Shown here piece after piece: positions 1 to 9,018 of a DNA stretch of 64,000 nucleotides. Position 1 is the first letter of the stretch. The number at the start of each line of letters is the position of its first letter. The stretch is from Saprospiraceae bacterium (lineage in GTDB: Bacteria > Bacteroidota > Bacteroidia > Chitinophagales > Saprospiraceae): assembly GCA_020631105.1 (NCBI GenBank), contig JAHDHW010000006.1:1-64000 (forward strand), written 5' to 3'. The position numbers and the translations under genes were made by a program. The notes under the pieces were generated by a model that ran no database searches, was not told the DNA's origin, and saw nothing but the letters and a program-made list of their open reading frames with translations.

Positions 1-30
1 ATGACCGATGACCAATAACTAATGACCAAT
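1..30. repeat. Short ATGACC(AAT) direct repeats at the left edge
   Basis: The motif ATGACC occurs at 1-6, 8-13 and 23-28, and the longer form AATGACCAAT is partly repeated. The start codon of the first gene (29-31) overlaps the last copy. The array may continue to the left of the window, so its real copy number is unknown. The copies are short and few, so this could be chance. Confidence 0.4.
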
Positions 31-1429
31 GCCAAAGAAGAAAAAAATATACGCAGTAATTGATATTGAGACCACCGGAGGTCGAGCGAGTCGGGACAAA
101 ATAACCGAGATTGGTATTGTGTTGCATGACGGTGAAAAGATAGTAGATACTTATGAGACTCTAATCAATCCCGAAGTAGGCATACCTTATAATATTACTC
201 AGATCACGGGGATTACGGATGAAATGGTCGCTGACGCTCCTAAGTTTTACGAAGTTGCGAAAAAAGTAGTGGAGATGACAGAGGGTGCCGTATTCGTTGC
301 ACATAATGTACGCTTCGACTATTCATTTATTCAGCATGAATTTCGGCGGTTGGGATATACTTTTACCAAACGTCAACTCTGTACCGTGAGGCTTTCCCGA
401 AAAGCTTTCCCCGGGCTCCCCTCCTACTCTCTGGGTAATCTGATCAGGTATTTTAAAATCAAAGTTACAGATCGCCACCGGGCGCTAGCCGACGCACTGG
501 CTTCCGCCAAGCTACTCGAAATGGCGCTGAATCAGGATAGCAGCGAAGAGCAAATCAGAGATTTGGTAGACATGGGCATCAAAGAAAGTCAATTGCCCGC
601 TAATATCACCTTAGAAAAACTTCATAGCCTTCCAGAGGAATGCGGCGTGTATTATTTCCATGACAAAGCAGGTGATCTGGTGTATATCGGTAAGAGCATC
701 AATATCAAAAAGCGAGTGATGGAGCATTTTTCAAAAACAACCAGCAAGGCCGCCACCTTACAAAAGAGTGTTCATGAAATCAGCTTTGAAGTGACCGGAA
801 GTGAACTGGTCGCACTTTTGAAAGAATCTCACGAGATTAAATATCATCATCCTTACGTAAATCGCGCTCAACGCGCTCGCAACTTCCAGCATGTCATCCA
901 TTATTATGAAAATGATGAAGGATACATCTGCCTCGACTACAAAAAACCTACCGCCAAAGAACGGGCTAAACTCAATATTCTTCGGGCATTCCCATCTTTA
1001 TCCGGAGCTAAAGGAACCCTGAATCGTTTGATAGCCGAGTTCGAATTATGCCAGCTATACTGTAACATTAATTCAAGCAAACCCTGCTTTTATTTTCATC
1101 TCCACAAATGCGAAGGTGCTTGTATTGGTAAAGAATCGCCTGAGGATTATAACGAGAAAGTACGTGCCGCAATGGAAACCGTCTCTATGGACTTTGATAG
1201 TGATTTCATCTTATTAGATAAAGGTCGCACCCCTGATGAGAATTCAATTGTACTGGTAGAAGAGGGCATTTACCGTGGGTACGGATATATCGAACGATCT
1301 GAAATAAATGGCAATGTTGATGAGCTAAAAGATGCAATCAAGCAATTTTCGCATAATCCCGAGGTTGTTGGCATCATTCAACGCTTCGTTTATACGGATA
1401 AGATCGAACAATTGATTAAATTGCCTTAA
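29..1429 (+). CDS. DnaQ-like 3'-5' exonuclease fused to UvrC-like GIY-YIG endonuclease region
   Basis: This 466-aa protein joins two nuclease modules. Residues about 7-170 form a DEDDh exonuclease like DNA polymerase III epsilon: the DIE motif is at residues 12-14, an HNVRFD motif follows, and HRALADA supplies the last His and Asp. Residues about 200-290 form a GIY-YIG domain (GVYYF ... VYIGKS). It is followed by a cysteine-bearing segment (KPCFYFHLHKCEGAC) like the one after the nuclease domain in UvrC. No helix-hairpin-helix or UvrB-binding part of UvrC is evident. Fusions of this kind are known in bacteria and are usually annotated as exonuclease / GIY-YIG nuclease, with presumed roles in repair or proofreading; the actual substrate is not known from sequence. 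The start lies inside a short repeat, and an in-frame start further left cannot be excluded because the window begins 28 bases upstream. Confidence 0.85.
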   Translation: MPKKKKIYAVIDIETTGGRASRDKITEIGIVLHDGEKIVDTYETLINPEVGIPYNITQITGITDEMVADAPKFYEVAKKVVEMTEGAVFVAHNVRFDYSFIQHEFRRLGYTFTKRQLCTVRLSRKAFPGLPSYSLGNLIRYFKIKVTDRHRALADALASAKLLEMALNQDSSEEQIRDLVDMGIKESQLPANITLEKLHSLPEECGVYYFHDKAGDLVYIGKSINIKKRVMEHFSKTTSKAATLQKSVHEISFEVTGSELVALLKESHEIKYHHPYVNRAQRARNFQHVIHYYENDEGYICLDYKKPTAKERAKLNILRAFPSLSGAKGTLNRLIAEFELCQLYCNINSSKPCFYFHLHKCEGACIGKESPEDYNEKVRAAMETVSMDFDSDFILLDKGRTPDENSIVLVEEGIYRGYGYIERSEINGNVDELKDAIKQFSHNPEVVGIIQRFVYTDKIEQLIKLP

Positions 1430-1524
1430 TAATCTATACCCCAAACTTACCTAAGTTTCACAGAGAGGCGGCACAGAATTAGTGACTATGCTAGACAGTG
1501 CTGATTTATTAAAACAAATAGATA

Positions 1525-2610
1525 ATGGAAAAGGCAATTTTTGGAATTGATGATTTCGATGTTTACATGGTAGTAGGCATCCTGATCTTCTTCGGTTTAG
1601 TAGAAGTTATTAGCGGTCATCTGAGTCGCACAAAACGGTCTAATGGAGATTGGATTCAGGAAGTAGGAGGTTTCTTTGTTCTATCTAAAATGATCAAACC
1701 TGCTATCATATTAATAGCTTTTAATCTAGGCAGCTTGCTTGCCGAACCTTATCAATATATACTTCGAGATTGGAGCATTTGGGTAATGTTACCTGCCTAT
1801 CTTTTGATTGATGATTTATTACAGTATTGGTATCATCGTTCTGCGCATGAATATCCATTCTTATGGAAATTACACCGCCCGCACCATCAGGCAGAAGAAA
1901 TGGGATTCTTCGTTTCCTACCGGAATGCAGCACTCTATTATTTACTAATGCCTAATATCTGGTGGGTCGCTATTGTAATTTTTCTAGGCGGTGCAAAAGC
2001 AGTAGCTATCGGACTCATCCTTAAGCAACTGGTGATCATTGGTTCGCATAGTACCATCAAATGGGATAAACCTTTTTATAATTCTAAGGTATTACAACCG
2101 CTGATCTATTTTCTAGAGCGGATTATTGTTACACCAGCATTTCATCATGCGCATCATGGTAAGTCAAAGGTAGATGGTATCAGCGATCCTAATGGTAATT
2201 TCGGAAACATGTTTAGTATCTGGGATCAAATATTTGGGAGCGCTATTTATTCTCATCAATTTCCAAGGGACTATGGTTTACCGAATGATCCCAAAGAACA
2301 TTGGACTGCAGCATATTTTTATCCGGTAGTAGCTTCCCCTGACCCTAAGAGTGAAATTTCTCGTGGCTTCAATAAGCCAGACACCACCACAAACGAACCA
2401 GCAACTATTGAACTCGAAAAAGGTAAAAAGTACCTCTACTGTCAATGCGGTAAAAGTAAATCACAACCTTTTTGCGATGGCACACATCATGGCACCAAGT
2501 TCAAACCATTGTTATTTGAAGCGAAGCGAACGGGTAAAGTTAAACTTTGCAACTGCAAACAAACCAAAGCAGGGCCTTTCTGCGATGATTCACATATTAA
2601 AATAAACTAG
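1525..2610 (+). CDS. Sterol desaturase / fatty acid hydroxylase family protein with C-terminal CDGSH iron-sulfur motifs
   Basis: Residues about 10-260 look like a membrane-bound di-iron fatty acid hydroxylase (sterol desaturase superfamily). There are several hydrophobic segments and the histidine boxes HRSAH, HRPHH and HHAHH. Such enzymes hydroxylate or desaturate lipids in the membrane. Residues about 305-361 carry two CDGSH-type motifs. The first is canonical (CQC ... PFCDGTH). The second reads CNC ... PFCDDSH, with Asp replacing the usual Gly but the three Cys and the His retained. CDGSH motifs bind 2Fe-2S clusters, so this tail could feed electrons to the di-iron centre; that link is inference. 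The protein has 361 aa and no signal peptide beyond the first membrane segment. It stands alone, 95 bases after the preceding gene. Confidence 0.85.
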   Translation: MEKAIFGIDDFDVYMVVGILIFFGLVEVISGHLSRTKRSNGDWIQEVGGFFVLSKMIKPAIILIAFNLGSLLAEPYQYILRDWSIWVMLPAYLLIDDLLQYWYHRSAHEYPFLWKLHRPHHQAEEMGFFVSYRNAALYYLLMPNIWWVAIVIFLGGAKAVAIGLILKQLVIIGSHSTIKWDKPFYNSKVLQPLIYFLERIIVTPAFHHAHHGKSKVDGISDPNGNFGNMFSIWDQIFGSAIYSHQFPRDYGLPNDPKEHWTAAYFYPVVASPDPKSEISRGFNKPDTTTNEPATIELEKGKKYLYCQCGKSKSQPFCDGTHHGTKFKPLLFEAKRTGKVKLCNCKQTKAGPFCDDSHIKIN

Positions 2611-2739
2611 TTTAGAGATCATGCTCTCTCTCTAAGAAGTTTAAGTTTGATTAATTAACGTTCTAAGTTTCATGCTATAGAGCTTTCCCGTATCTTGTCC
2701 CTGTGTTTCCTTAAACCTTGACCTAACAAGCTCGTAATC

Positions 2740-4227
2740 TTGCTACACAAGTACTTTATTATTTTCTTCTTATTCTTAAACTTGAATGCTTTCAGTCAAT
2801 GCCTGGAAGATGATGCCGGTATTATCTGGAAGAGTAAAGAAAGTGTCATTAGCTTTAAAGACCTTGCGCATTATGCTGCTCCAATGCTTTGGTTTTCGCC
2901 TGATGAAATCAAGTTATTTGATGAAGCAGGCAATAAGCAAATTCCAGAGTTGTTCCCCTTTGAAAAGGATGATCCCAGAGAACCGGTCGTTTATTATAAA
3001 ATCAGACATGTCTATGGTATTGACCCCGTTTCAGCGATGTTAAACTCAGAGAATAATAATAAAGACTTTCGTTTATTAGACCTTAAATACGTCAGGGCCA
3101 TCGACCTTGATTTCTATTATTACTTTGAAGATGAAACAGGACCAACTGGCCACCAACACGATATTGAATCTATCGCGCTACAATTACGGATAATTGATGC
3201 TGTTGAATGTCCTGATTTTCGATTCGTGATCAAAGTAAATCGGGTGACCGGTAGGGCTCACGGATTACACTGGTATAATAATGTACTTAAAGTTGATGCT
3301 CAAACGGCTTTTCCATTATCAATTATCGTTGAAGAGGGCAAGCATGCTTCCTGTACAGATAAAAATGCAGATGGTATTTATACTCCGACTTATGATGTAA
3401 CAGAAAAAGTAAATGATGCCTGGGGCGTTCGGGATATCATCACCTCCGGTCGCCTGGTCAGTGGCGGTTGGCAAGCCTGGATGGCCAAAAGAAGAGAGCC
3501 CAATTCTATCGTCTTCCCTCCCCTTCCAAAAGACAGTCCCTGGTATAAAAAATTCGCCGCTCGCTTTGGCACAAATCATCAGGGTTCTGTCTATCAATTG
3601 CGACCTTACCCTAATTATCGGGAGATGAAAGAACTCGGTAAAATTGAACCGGGACTTGATCGATTTATGAAAGACAAAACGCCACATCTCTGGCCCAAAT
3701 TTAATCGCGTTAGCGGAAGTGGCCGGATCACACAATGGATCAAAGAAGAAAATTCCTACCGCTCATTGAGTTTGGCTTATCGTTGGGATGATGCCCAGCG
3801 CCTAAGCTTTGCCTTTCCATTACTCCTCTTCAAAAATGTGGAAGCACCAAAAACCGGCGGATGGATTTATAACAAATTATACATCGGAGATTTTGATGTA
3901 GATCCACAAACTCCAGTTGAATTTGACAAACTACTAGGCCATCAGATTACTTATTCCAGCTCTGCTTCACGTTGGGTAGATATGTATTTAGGCGCAGGTT
4001 ATGAAATCTATGATGCGGACCTTACGATGAGGGGGACACAATACGAGACTTTCCTGGTATCAGAAGTTGGTGTAAAGTTTCGATTAAATATTCAACGGAC
4101 TCCACTTAAGTTTTTACGCCACTTCGGAACAGACTTTTGGGGACTCAAGGCCGGATGGAAAAATGTAGGTTTCAGTCCTTTTATTAATAGTGGCTTTGTT
4201 ATTGAATTAGGTGCTGGAGTGTTTTAA
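2740..4227 (+). CDS. Secreted protein of unknown function, TTG start
   Basis: I do not recognise this 495-aa protein with certainty. It begins with a clear signal peptide (hydrophobic, ending near NAFSQ at residue 19). The start must be TTG: an in-frame stop lies at 2719-2721 and no ATG precedes the signal sequence. The middle contains HQHDIESIALQL and RAHGLHWYNN, faintly like the histidine/acidic HxxDxE region of Vps62-related proteins, but this is weak. The last 130 residues alternate polar and aromatic residues (WIYNKLYIGDFDVD, VDMYLGAGYEIYD, FVIELGAGVF) and could form beta strands of an outer-membrane or beta-sandwich domain. No T9SS sorting domain is visible. Neighbours give no functional hint. 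Confidence 0.75.
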   Translation: MLHKYFIIFFLFLNLNAFSQCLEDDAGIIWKSKESVISFKDLAHYAAPMLWFSPDEIKLFDEAGNKQIPELFPFEKDDPREPVVYYKIRHVYGIDPVSAMLNSENNNKDFRLLDLKYVRAIDLDFYYYFEDETGPTGHQHDIESIALQLRIIDAVECPDFRFVIKVNRVTGRAHGLHWYNNVLKVDAQTAFPLSIIVEEGKHASCTDKNADGIYTPTYDVTEKVNDAWGVRDIITSGRLVSGGWQAWMAKRREPNSIVFPPLPKDSPWYKKFAARFGTNHQGSVYQLRPYPNYREMKELGKIEPGLDRFMKDKTPHLWPKFNRVSGSGRITQWIKEENSYRSLSLAYRWDDAQRLSFAFPLLLFKNVEAPKTGGWIYNKLYIGDFDVDPQTPVEFDKLLGHQITYSSSASRWVDMYLGAGYEIYDADLTMRGTQYETFLVSEVGVKFRLNIQRTPLKFLRHFGTDFWGLKAGWKNVGFSPFINSGFVIELGAGVF

Positions 4228-4432
4228 GTATATAATGTCTTTTCTATTATTTCACCTCTCCGAAACGGAATTCCCTTTAAATTCTATCTACTTCTGAATA
4301 ACAAACCGTACTTTACTTACGTTTTGGATAAGGACTATATGTAAAAAATATTTATAATATAAAACTGAACATTTGATTATTTACTCAGTTTTAATGCTCC
4401 ATTTCTAACTAACTTTAAAACTCAATTCCTAC

Positions 4433-5353
4433 ATGAAATCAACAATTCTAATTGTTTGCACACTAGGACTCTGCTTAGCAATGACTTCTTGTGTAAGTAA
4501 CAAAAAGTTTGCTTCAATGCAAAGCCAACTACAAACCGAACTCGACAAAGCCAATGAAGATCTTGGTAAATGCGGTGAAGATCTAAATCGTTATATGAAT
4601 GATCTCAGCGCCTGCCAACAAGAAAAAGCCCGTTTAGAAAGCAACATGGCGCTTCGACAAGAGCAAATCACCGACCTAAAAGACCAACTGGTGGACGCAA
4701 AAGAACAACGTGACAAGCAGCTCTCACAGGTCGGAGACCTGACAGTACTTAGTCAATCTGCGAATGACAATATCAAAAACACCTTGTCTCAATTAGAGCA
4801 AAAGGATAAATACATCCAATTGATTCAGGCAGCCCGTACTAAAGCGGACTCTATCAATCTTGCTTTAGCTGTCAACCTAAAGAGTGTTCTTAAGGATGGT
4901 ATCGAAGATGAGGATGTAGATATCAAAGTAGACAAAACAGTCGTCTTCATTAATCTTTCGGACAAGATGTTATACCAAAGCGGTAGCTCTAATCTGACTT
5001 CCAGAGCAAATGAGGTGCTTGGTAAGATTGCACAAATCGTTCAATCCCGGGAAGAGTTCGAAGTAATGGTAGAAGGTTACACAGATAATGTACCGATCAA
5101 GAATGCTTGTGTTGATGACAACTGGGATCTTTCTGTAAAACGCGCAACTTCCGTAGTTCGTGCACTTCAAAACAACTATGGCGTTGATCCAAATAGATTG
5201 ATCGCTGCCGGCCGTGGACAATACAACGCATTAGCGAGCAACGATACTGCAGAAGGACGTTCTACAAATCGAAGAACACGAATTATTATCCTTCCGAAAT
5301 TGAATCAATTCTATGATTTATTGAATCCGGAAAAAGTAGCCGGAGGAAATTAA
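4433..5353 (+). CDS. OmpA-family peptidoglycan-associated lipoprotein
   Basis: This 306-aa protein has a lipoprotein signal ending MTSC (Cys at residue 20), so it is probably anchored in the outer membrane. Residues about 25-145 are rich in Glu, Gln, Lys and Leu in a heptad-like pattern and are probably coiled coil. Residues about 180-290 form an OmpA C-terminal domain, with VEGYTDNVPI, NWDLSVKRA and NRRTRI, the expected peptidoglycan-binding pattern. Its role is probably structural, linking outer membrane to cell wall. A terminator hairpin follows directly. The next gene encodes an outer-membrane barrel, but the terminator suggests separate transcription. Confidence 0.9.
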   Translation: MKSTILIVCTLGLCLAMTSCVSNKKFASMQSQLQTELDKANEDLGKCGEDLNRYMNDLSACQQEKARLESNMALRQEQITDLKDQLVDAKEQRDKQLSQVGDLTVLSQSANDNIKNTLSQLEQKDKYIQLIQAARTKADSINLALAVNLKSVLKDGIEDEDVDIKVDKTVVFINLSDKMLYQSGSSNLTSRANEVLGKIAQIVQSREEFEVMVEGYTDNVPIKNACVDDNWDLSVKRATSVVRALQNNYGVDPNRLIAAGRGQYNALASNDTAEGRSTNRRTRIIILPKLNQFYDLLNPEKVAGGN

Positions 5354-5375
5354 AATAGTTTGAAAAAATAATAAG

Positions 5376-5416
5376 ACAGGTGTTGGGTGGTCGATATTCA
5401 ACACCTGTTTTGTTTT
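5376..5416 (+). terminator. Intrinsic terminator after the OmpA lipoprotein gene
   Basis: A perfect 10-bp stem (ACAGGTGTTG at 5376-5385 pairing with CAACACCTGT at 5399-5408) encloses a 13-base loop and is followed by TTTGTTTT. It ends the transcript of the OmpA lipoprotein gene. Confidence 0.8.
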
Positions 5417-5456
5417 AAGATTATTATACCCTTTAGCTAAATTAAAACCTTCCCCA

Positions 5457-6251
5457 ATGAAAAAATTATTCCTTCCACTAGTCTTTTTATTATTTATTCT
5501 AATTCCACAGTCACATGCTCAATTCGGGATCAAAGGAGGTCTCAACCTGAGTACTGTCGGAAGTTATGGCAACTCCGAAGAAGGCGAAACGATAAATCTA
5601 AAACCTGGATTTCAACTTGGAGTTACCTATTATACTGATCTGCCGATAGGTCTCGGATTTGCAATCGAATTAAATTTTGAGCAACGAGGTACGATCTCAA
5701 AGAAAGATTATGAGATCTTATCTCCGGTCTTTAATCCTGCAGATGGTACTGTACTCGGCATTGGCAATTATGAGATCAGTCAGGAAGCCAACTCTGTTCA
5801 ACAATACCTCAACGTACCAATGTTATTATACTTTGGCACCCAGAACTTAAAAATTTATGCAGGTCCAAACATCGGTTATCTTATTCAGGGAACTGCAACT
5901 TTTGACCGGACCATCAATATCACTTTAAATGGAAATGCGGCGGGCAGCAATGAGATATCTTTAGAAGATGTAGACTGGAAGGATTATAATTCTTTCAAGG
6001 ATATTTTTGTTGGCGATCAAGAAGAATCGGGAGATTTTCTAAATTCATTTGAATTCGGAATAAATGTCGGAGCAATGTTTTACCTAAACGATAACTTACT
6101 CTTAGATCTAAGAGTAGCACAGGGGCTTTCTGATGTTTCCAATAATGACTATGACAATAGTATCTACCCTGATGAAAATTTTTCATTTCCGAGTCGTGAC
6201 GATGTAGACCGTAATCTAAGTATACAGCTCGGGCTGGGATATACTTTTTAA
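5457..6251 (+). CDS. Outer-membrane beta-barrel protein (porin-like family)
   Basis: This 264-aa protein has a signal peptide ending SHAQ (about residue 21) followed by FGIKGGLNLST, the typical opening of the Bacteroidota OMP_b-brl_2 barrel family. Alternating strands such as KIYAGPNIGYLIQ and FEFGINVGAMFYL continue to a C-terminal aromatic residue (IQLGLGYTF), the normal outer-membrane insertion signal. Eight strands are expected. These proteins are common and mostly of unknown function. The gene converges with the transporter gene on the other strand, with only 19 bases between the stops. Confidence 0.85.
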   Translation: MKKLFLPLVFLLFILIPQSHAQFGIKGGLNLSTVGSYGNSEEGETINLKPGFQLGVTYYTDLPIGLGFAIELNFEQRGTISKKDYEILSPVFNPADGTVLGIGNYEISQEANSVQQYLNVPMLLYFGTQNLKIYAGPNIGYLIQGTATFDRTINITLNGNAAGSNEISLEDVDWKDYNSFKDIFVGDQEESGDFLNSFEFGINVGAMFYLNDNLLLDLRVAQGLSDVSNNDYDNSIYPDENFSFPSRDDVDRNLSIQLGLGYTF

Positions 6252-6270
6252 ACAAAGGCTTGAATGCAGC

Positions 6271-7650
6271 TTACATCGTAAACCCAAGTATTAAATAAAT
6301 CAAAAAAGAAATAGCTCCTGCTAATAATGCATAAGGCAACTGCGTCATGGCATGCGCCATATTATTGCACCCCGTGGCGGAAGCACTCAACACCGTTGCG
6401 TCTCCATAAAAGCAAGCATGAGAGCCAAATGCACCGGCACTAATCACTGCTCCTACAGACAGCCAAATGTTGACTTCCAAGCTTTGAGCCAGAGGGATAA
6501 TTATGGGTAAAGCAATTGCGTAAACGCCCCAGAAGGATCCCGTAGAAAAAGTAATAATTCCTAAAGCGACGAAGGCTATGGCTGGAAGCATCGCCTTATT
6601 TAACCAGGGACTGACCAATTCGATTATATAATTAGTAAGTCCCAGCTGATCATTTACTTCTTTTAATACAAAAGACATAATTACAATAGCCATTGCGAAA
6701 AGCATCGTTTTGATGCCGGAAAATACTTCTTCCATAGCCTTCGAAAAAGGCATGACATTATCGATCAGATAATAACCAATCGTAAAAAAAACAGCGCAGA
6801 TTATTCCTTTCAAAGCATCTACTTCAAAATATACAGTTGCTGCTATCAAAACCAAAATGGGTAGTACAAAGTGAATTATTTTAGGCATTCGCCGAGCTCC
6901 GTCTTTGAAATCTCCGGGATTCGCTTCGCTAATCTTAATTGATATCGCCTCTGATCCAGGAGGGATTAACACCCCGTTTTTTGCCCTTGCCTCCGCCTCA
7001 CGCATCGCCCCCAATGGAGGAACCCATCCCATTGCCACCATAGGTACTAACAAAGCCGCAACCCAGGCATATATTATAAAAGGAATCGCCAAAAGATACG
7101 CTTGCAAACCTCTTCCAGCTTCGGCAAGGCCTTCGCTTTCTAATAAGCCGGCTATAAAAATCGCCCAGGTTGACAAAGGTATTAACACACAGATTGGTGC
7201 GGCCGTAGAATCCACGATATAGGCCAATAATTCTCTGGGTATTTTAAACTTGTCCGTTACCTTTTTCATTGAACTACCTACCGTCAAGGCATTCAGATAG
7301 TCATCGATAAAAATACTTAATCCTAATAGCCAGGTGACTATCAATGCACTTCTTCGGTTCTTTACAAACCGTAACAAGAAGTCCGCAAATGCAGACGCCC
7401 CGCCAGATTTTACCAAGAGATGGATTAAGGATCCGAAAAGTCCGCACACTAAAATTATCCAGCCAATCGTCGAATCCGACATGACCTTTAACATCGTGTC
7501 CGTAAAAGCATCAAAGAATCCGAGTTTTGCCAGGATCAAAAACCCTACTATCGAACCTGCGACCAATGCTTCAAATGTTTTTCGAAACATGAGCGCTAAT
7601 AGTACCACAACTATAGTTGGAACAAAACTGAGTATTCCATAATGTTCCAT
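6271..7650 (-). CDS. NhaC-family Na+/H+ antiporter-like transporter
   Basis: This 459-aa protein is hydrophobic throughout, with about 11-12 predicted membrane helices, and matches the NhaC-type Na_H_antiporter family by its pattern: an opening helix with FVPTIVVVLLALMF, conserved STWAIFIAG in the middle, and a late segment STGSFWGVYAIALP. The family exchanges cations and some members move amino acids or organic anions, so the substrate is open. It is the last gene of a tightly spaced minus-strand run (5 bases after the serine hydrolase), which favours a transport role for the same catabolic pathway. Length is normal for the family. Confidence 0.85.
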   Translation of the reverse strand: MEHYGILSFVPTIVVVLLALMFRKTFEALVAGSIVGFLILAKLGFFDAFTDTMLKVMSDSTIGWIILVCGLFGSLIHLLVKSGGASAFADFLLRFVKNRRSALIVTWLLGLSIFIDDYLNALTVGSSMKKVTDKFKIPRELLAYIVDSTAAPICVLIPLSTWAIFIAGLLESEGLAEAGRGLQAYLLAIPFIIYAWVAALLVPMVAMGWVPPLGAMREAEARAKNGVLIPPGSEAISIKISEANPGDFKDGARRMPKIIHFVLPILVLIAATVYFEVDALKGIICAVFFTIGYYLIDNVMPFSKAMEEVFSGIKTMLFAMAIVIMSFVLKEVNDQLGLTNYIIELVSPWLNKAMLPAIAFVALGIITFSTGSFWGVYAIALPIIIPLAQSLEVNIWLSVGAVISAGAFGSHACFYGDATVLSASATGCNNMAHAMTQLPYALLAGAISFLIYLILGFTM

Positions 7651-7655
7651 AGGCG

Positions 7656-8999
7656 CTAGTTGATAGTGGATGGAGTAGATTCTAGTTGTTGAAGAAATGG
7701 GAACACTGCCTCAAATACATCTTCTTCTACTTGATAAAAAGTCGTATTTTTTCCATATTTATACGCCTGCTTACTGCCATTCGTAATAAAGATAATTCCA
7801 CTTTTCGATTGAGGATCAAAATACATATCAGATAGCAAGCCCCAGGCTATTCCGGGATGGCCAAGCATCTTCCTATCCGGAAAAATGATATCCGCAGAAT
7901 CGCGATTGGTTATCCTGTGTATGCCCAGGCCATAACTCATAAAAAACTGGTCCCAGGTATCTCCATTATCCCCCCGGAATGTCCATTGATTATCAAGCAT
8001 CTGACGTACCGAACTCGGCGCAAGTATCTGTTTACCATTTAACTTACCTTTGTTGAGTAACATCAAACTAAATATCGCCAGATCCCGCGCAGAACTACGT
8101 ACACTGCCTTGGGGCCCAAACAAAAGTCCGTTCATTCCCGGTTTATAATTTTCATAGGCACTACTTATAGGTGCTTCCATACTGTAATCATCCGTCTGTG
8201 CTTTCCAGACCCCATCCTCAAATCGATAGAGAATCGACAAGTTTTTTATATGCTTTAGGTCCAAAACATTAAAGCTTGTCCCAATCCCCAATGGTTCGAA
8301 TATGTTTTGCTTACAATAAACATCAAACCGTTCATTACTTGCTATTTCGACTAAAGCTGCAATAATTCCCCAGGTGCAATTAGTATACGAAAAATAATCA
8401 CCTGGTGCATGATCTGCAAACATATCCGGTGTCTGAAAAGCTGCCTCCTCTCCAAATAGTTCTTTTATATCCAATTCCTCTTGTCGCATCGCTTTGACAA
8501 ACTTGCTATAGCCTTTGCCATCTCGAATACCAGAAGTATGGCTCATCAAATGTCTCAAAGTAATTTCCTGATCCGGATGTTTCGGATGAACCAGATCCCA
8601 ATCCAGATAAGCATTTACCGGAACATCTAAATCCAGTTTGCCTTGTTCTACTAACTGCATAATAGCTGTTGCCGTAAATGATTTCGAAATAGAGGCGACT
8701 CTGAAATAAGTAGAATCATTAACAGGTAATTTCTGACGGTCATCTCGTAATCCAAAGTTTTGCTGGGTTACAATTTCGCCATCATGAAGCAATAATACTG
8801 ACATCCCCATAAGTTCATGTTGCTTCACTATTTCATCCAGTTTGGTGTGGAGTTCCTTTTTAAATGGAAACTCAGTCTTCCTATCCTGAGCTAATGTATC
8901 TAATTCGCAAGTCAACAAAAGCATTGACATCAACAATAAAATAAAGCCTAGAATGCATAATTCTTTTATTCTGTTTCGCCCCAATATTTCATAAAACAT
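7656..8999 (-). CDS. Serine hydrolase, class C beta-lactamase / penicillin-binding family
   Basis: This 447-aa protein has the three active-site motifs of the beta-lactamase class C superfamily: SISK (SxxK) near residue 105, YTN within DYFSYTNC, and HPG near residue 375. Members act as D-aminopeptidases, carboxypeptidases, esterases or beta-lactamases; which one cannot be read here. A hydrophobic stretch at residues 12-33 looks like a signal anchor or signal peptide, so it acts outside the cytoplasm. I place the start at the ATG at 8999; a TTG two codons upstream (9005) is also in frame but less likely. It lies between the M14 peptidase and the transporter in a probable operon, supporting a role in peptide breakdown. 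Confidence 0.85.
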   Translation of the reverse strand: MFYEILGRNRIKELCILGFILLLMSMLLLTCELDTLAQDRKTEFPFKKELHTKLDEIVKQHELMGMSVLLLHDGEIVTQQNFGLRDDRQKLPVNDSTYFRVASISKSFTATAIMQLVEQGKLDLDVPVNAYLDWDLVHPKHPDQEITLRHLMSHTSGIRDGKGYSKFVKAMRQEELDIKELFGEEAAFQTPDMFADHAPGDYFSYTNCTWGIIAALVEIASNERFDVYCKQNIFEPLGIGTSFNVLDLKHIKNLSILYRFEDGVWKAQTDDYSMEAPISSAYENYKPGMNGLLFGPQGSVRSSARDLAIFSLMLLNKGKLNGKQILAPSSVRQMLDNQWTFRGDNGDTWDQFFMSYGLGIHRITNRDSADIIFPDRKMLGHPGIAWGLLSDMYFDPQSKSGIIFITNGSKQAYKYGKNTTFYQVEEDVFEAVFPFLQQLESTPSTIN

Positions 9000-9018
9000 T
9001 CGCAATAATTTAGATCCG

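Noticed and set aside
7656-8999. Antibiotic-resistance beta-lactamase
   Set aside because: The family motifs are those of the broad class C serine hydrolase group, and the operon context is peptide breakdown; nothing specific to drug resistance is visible.
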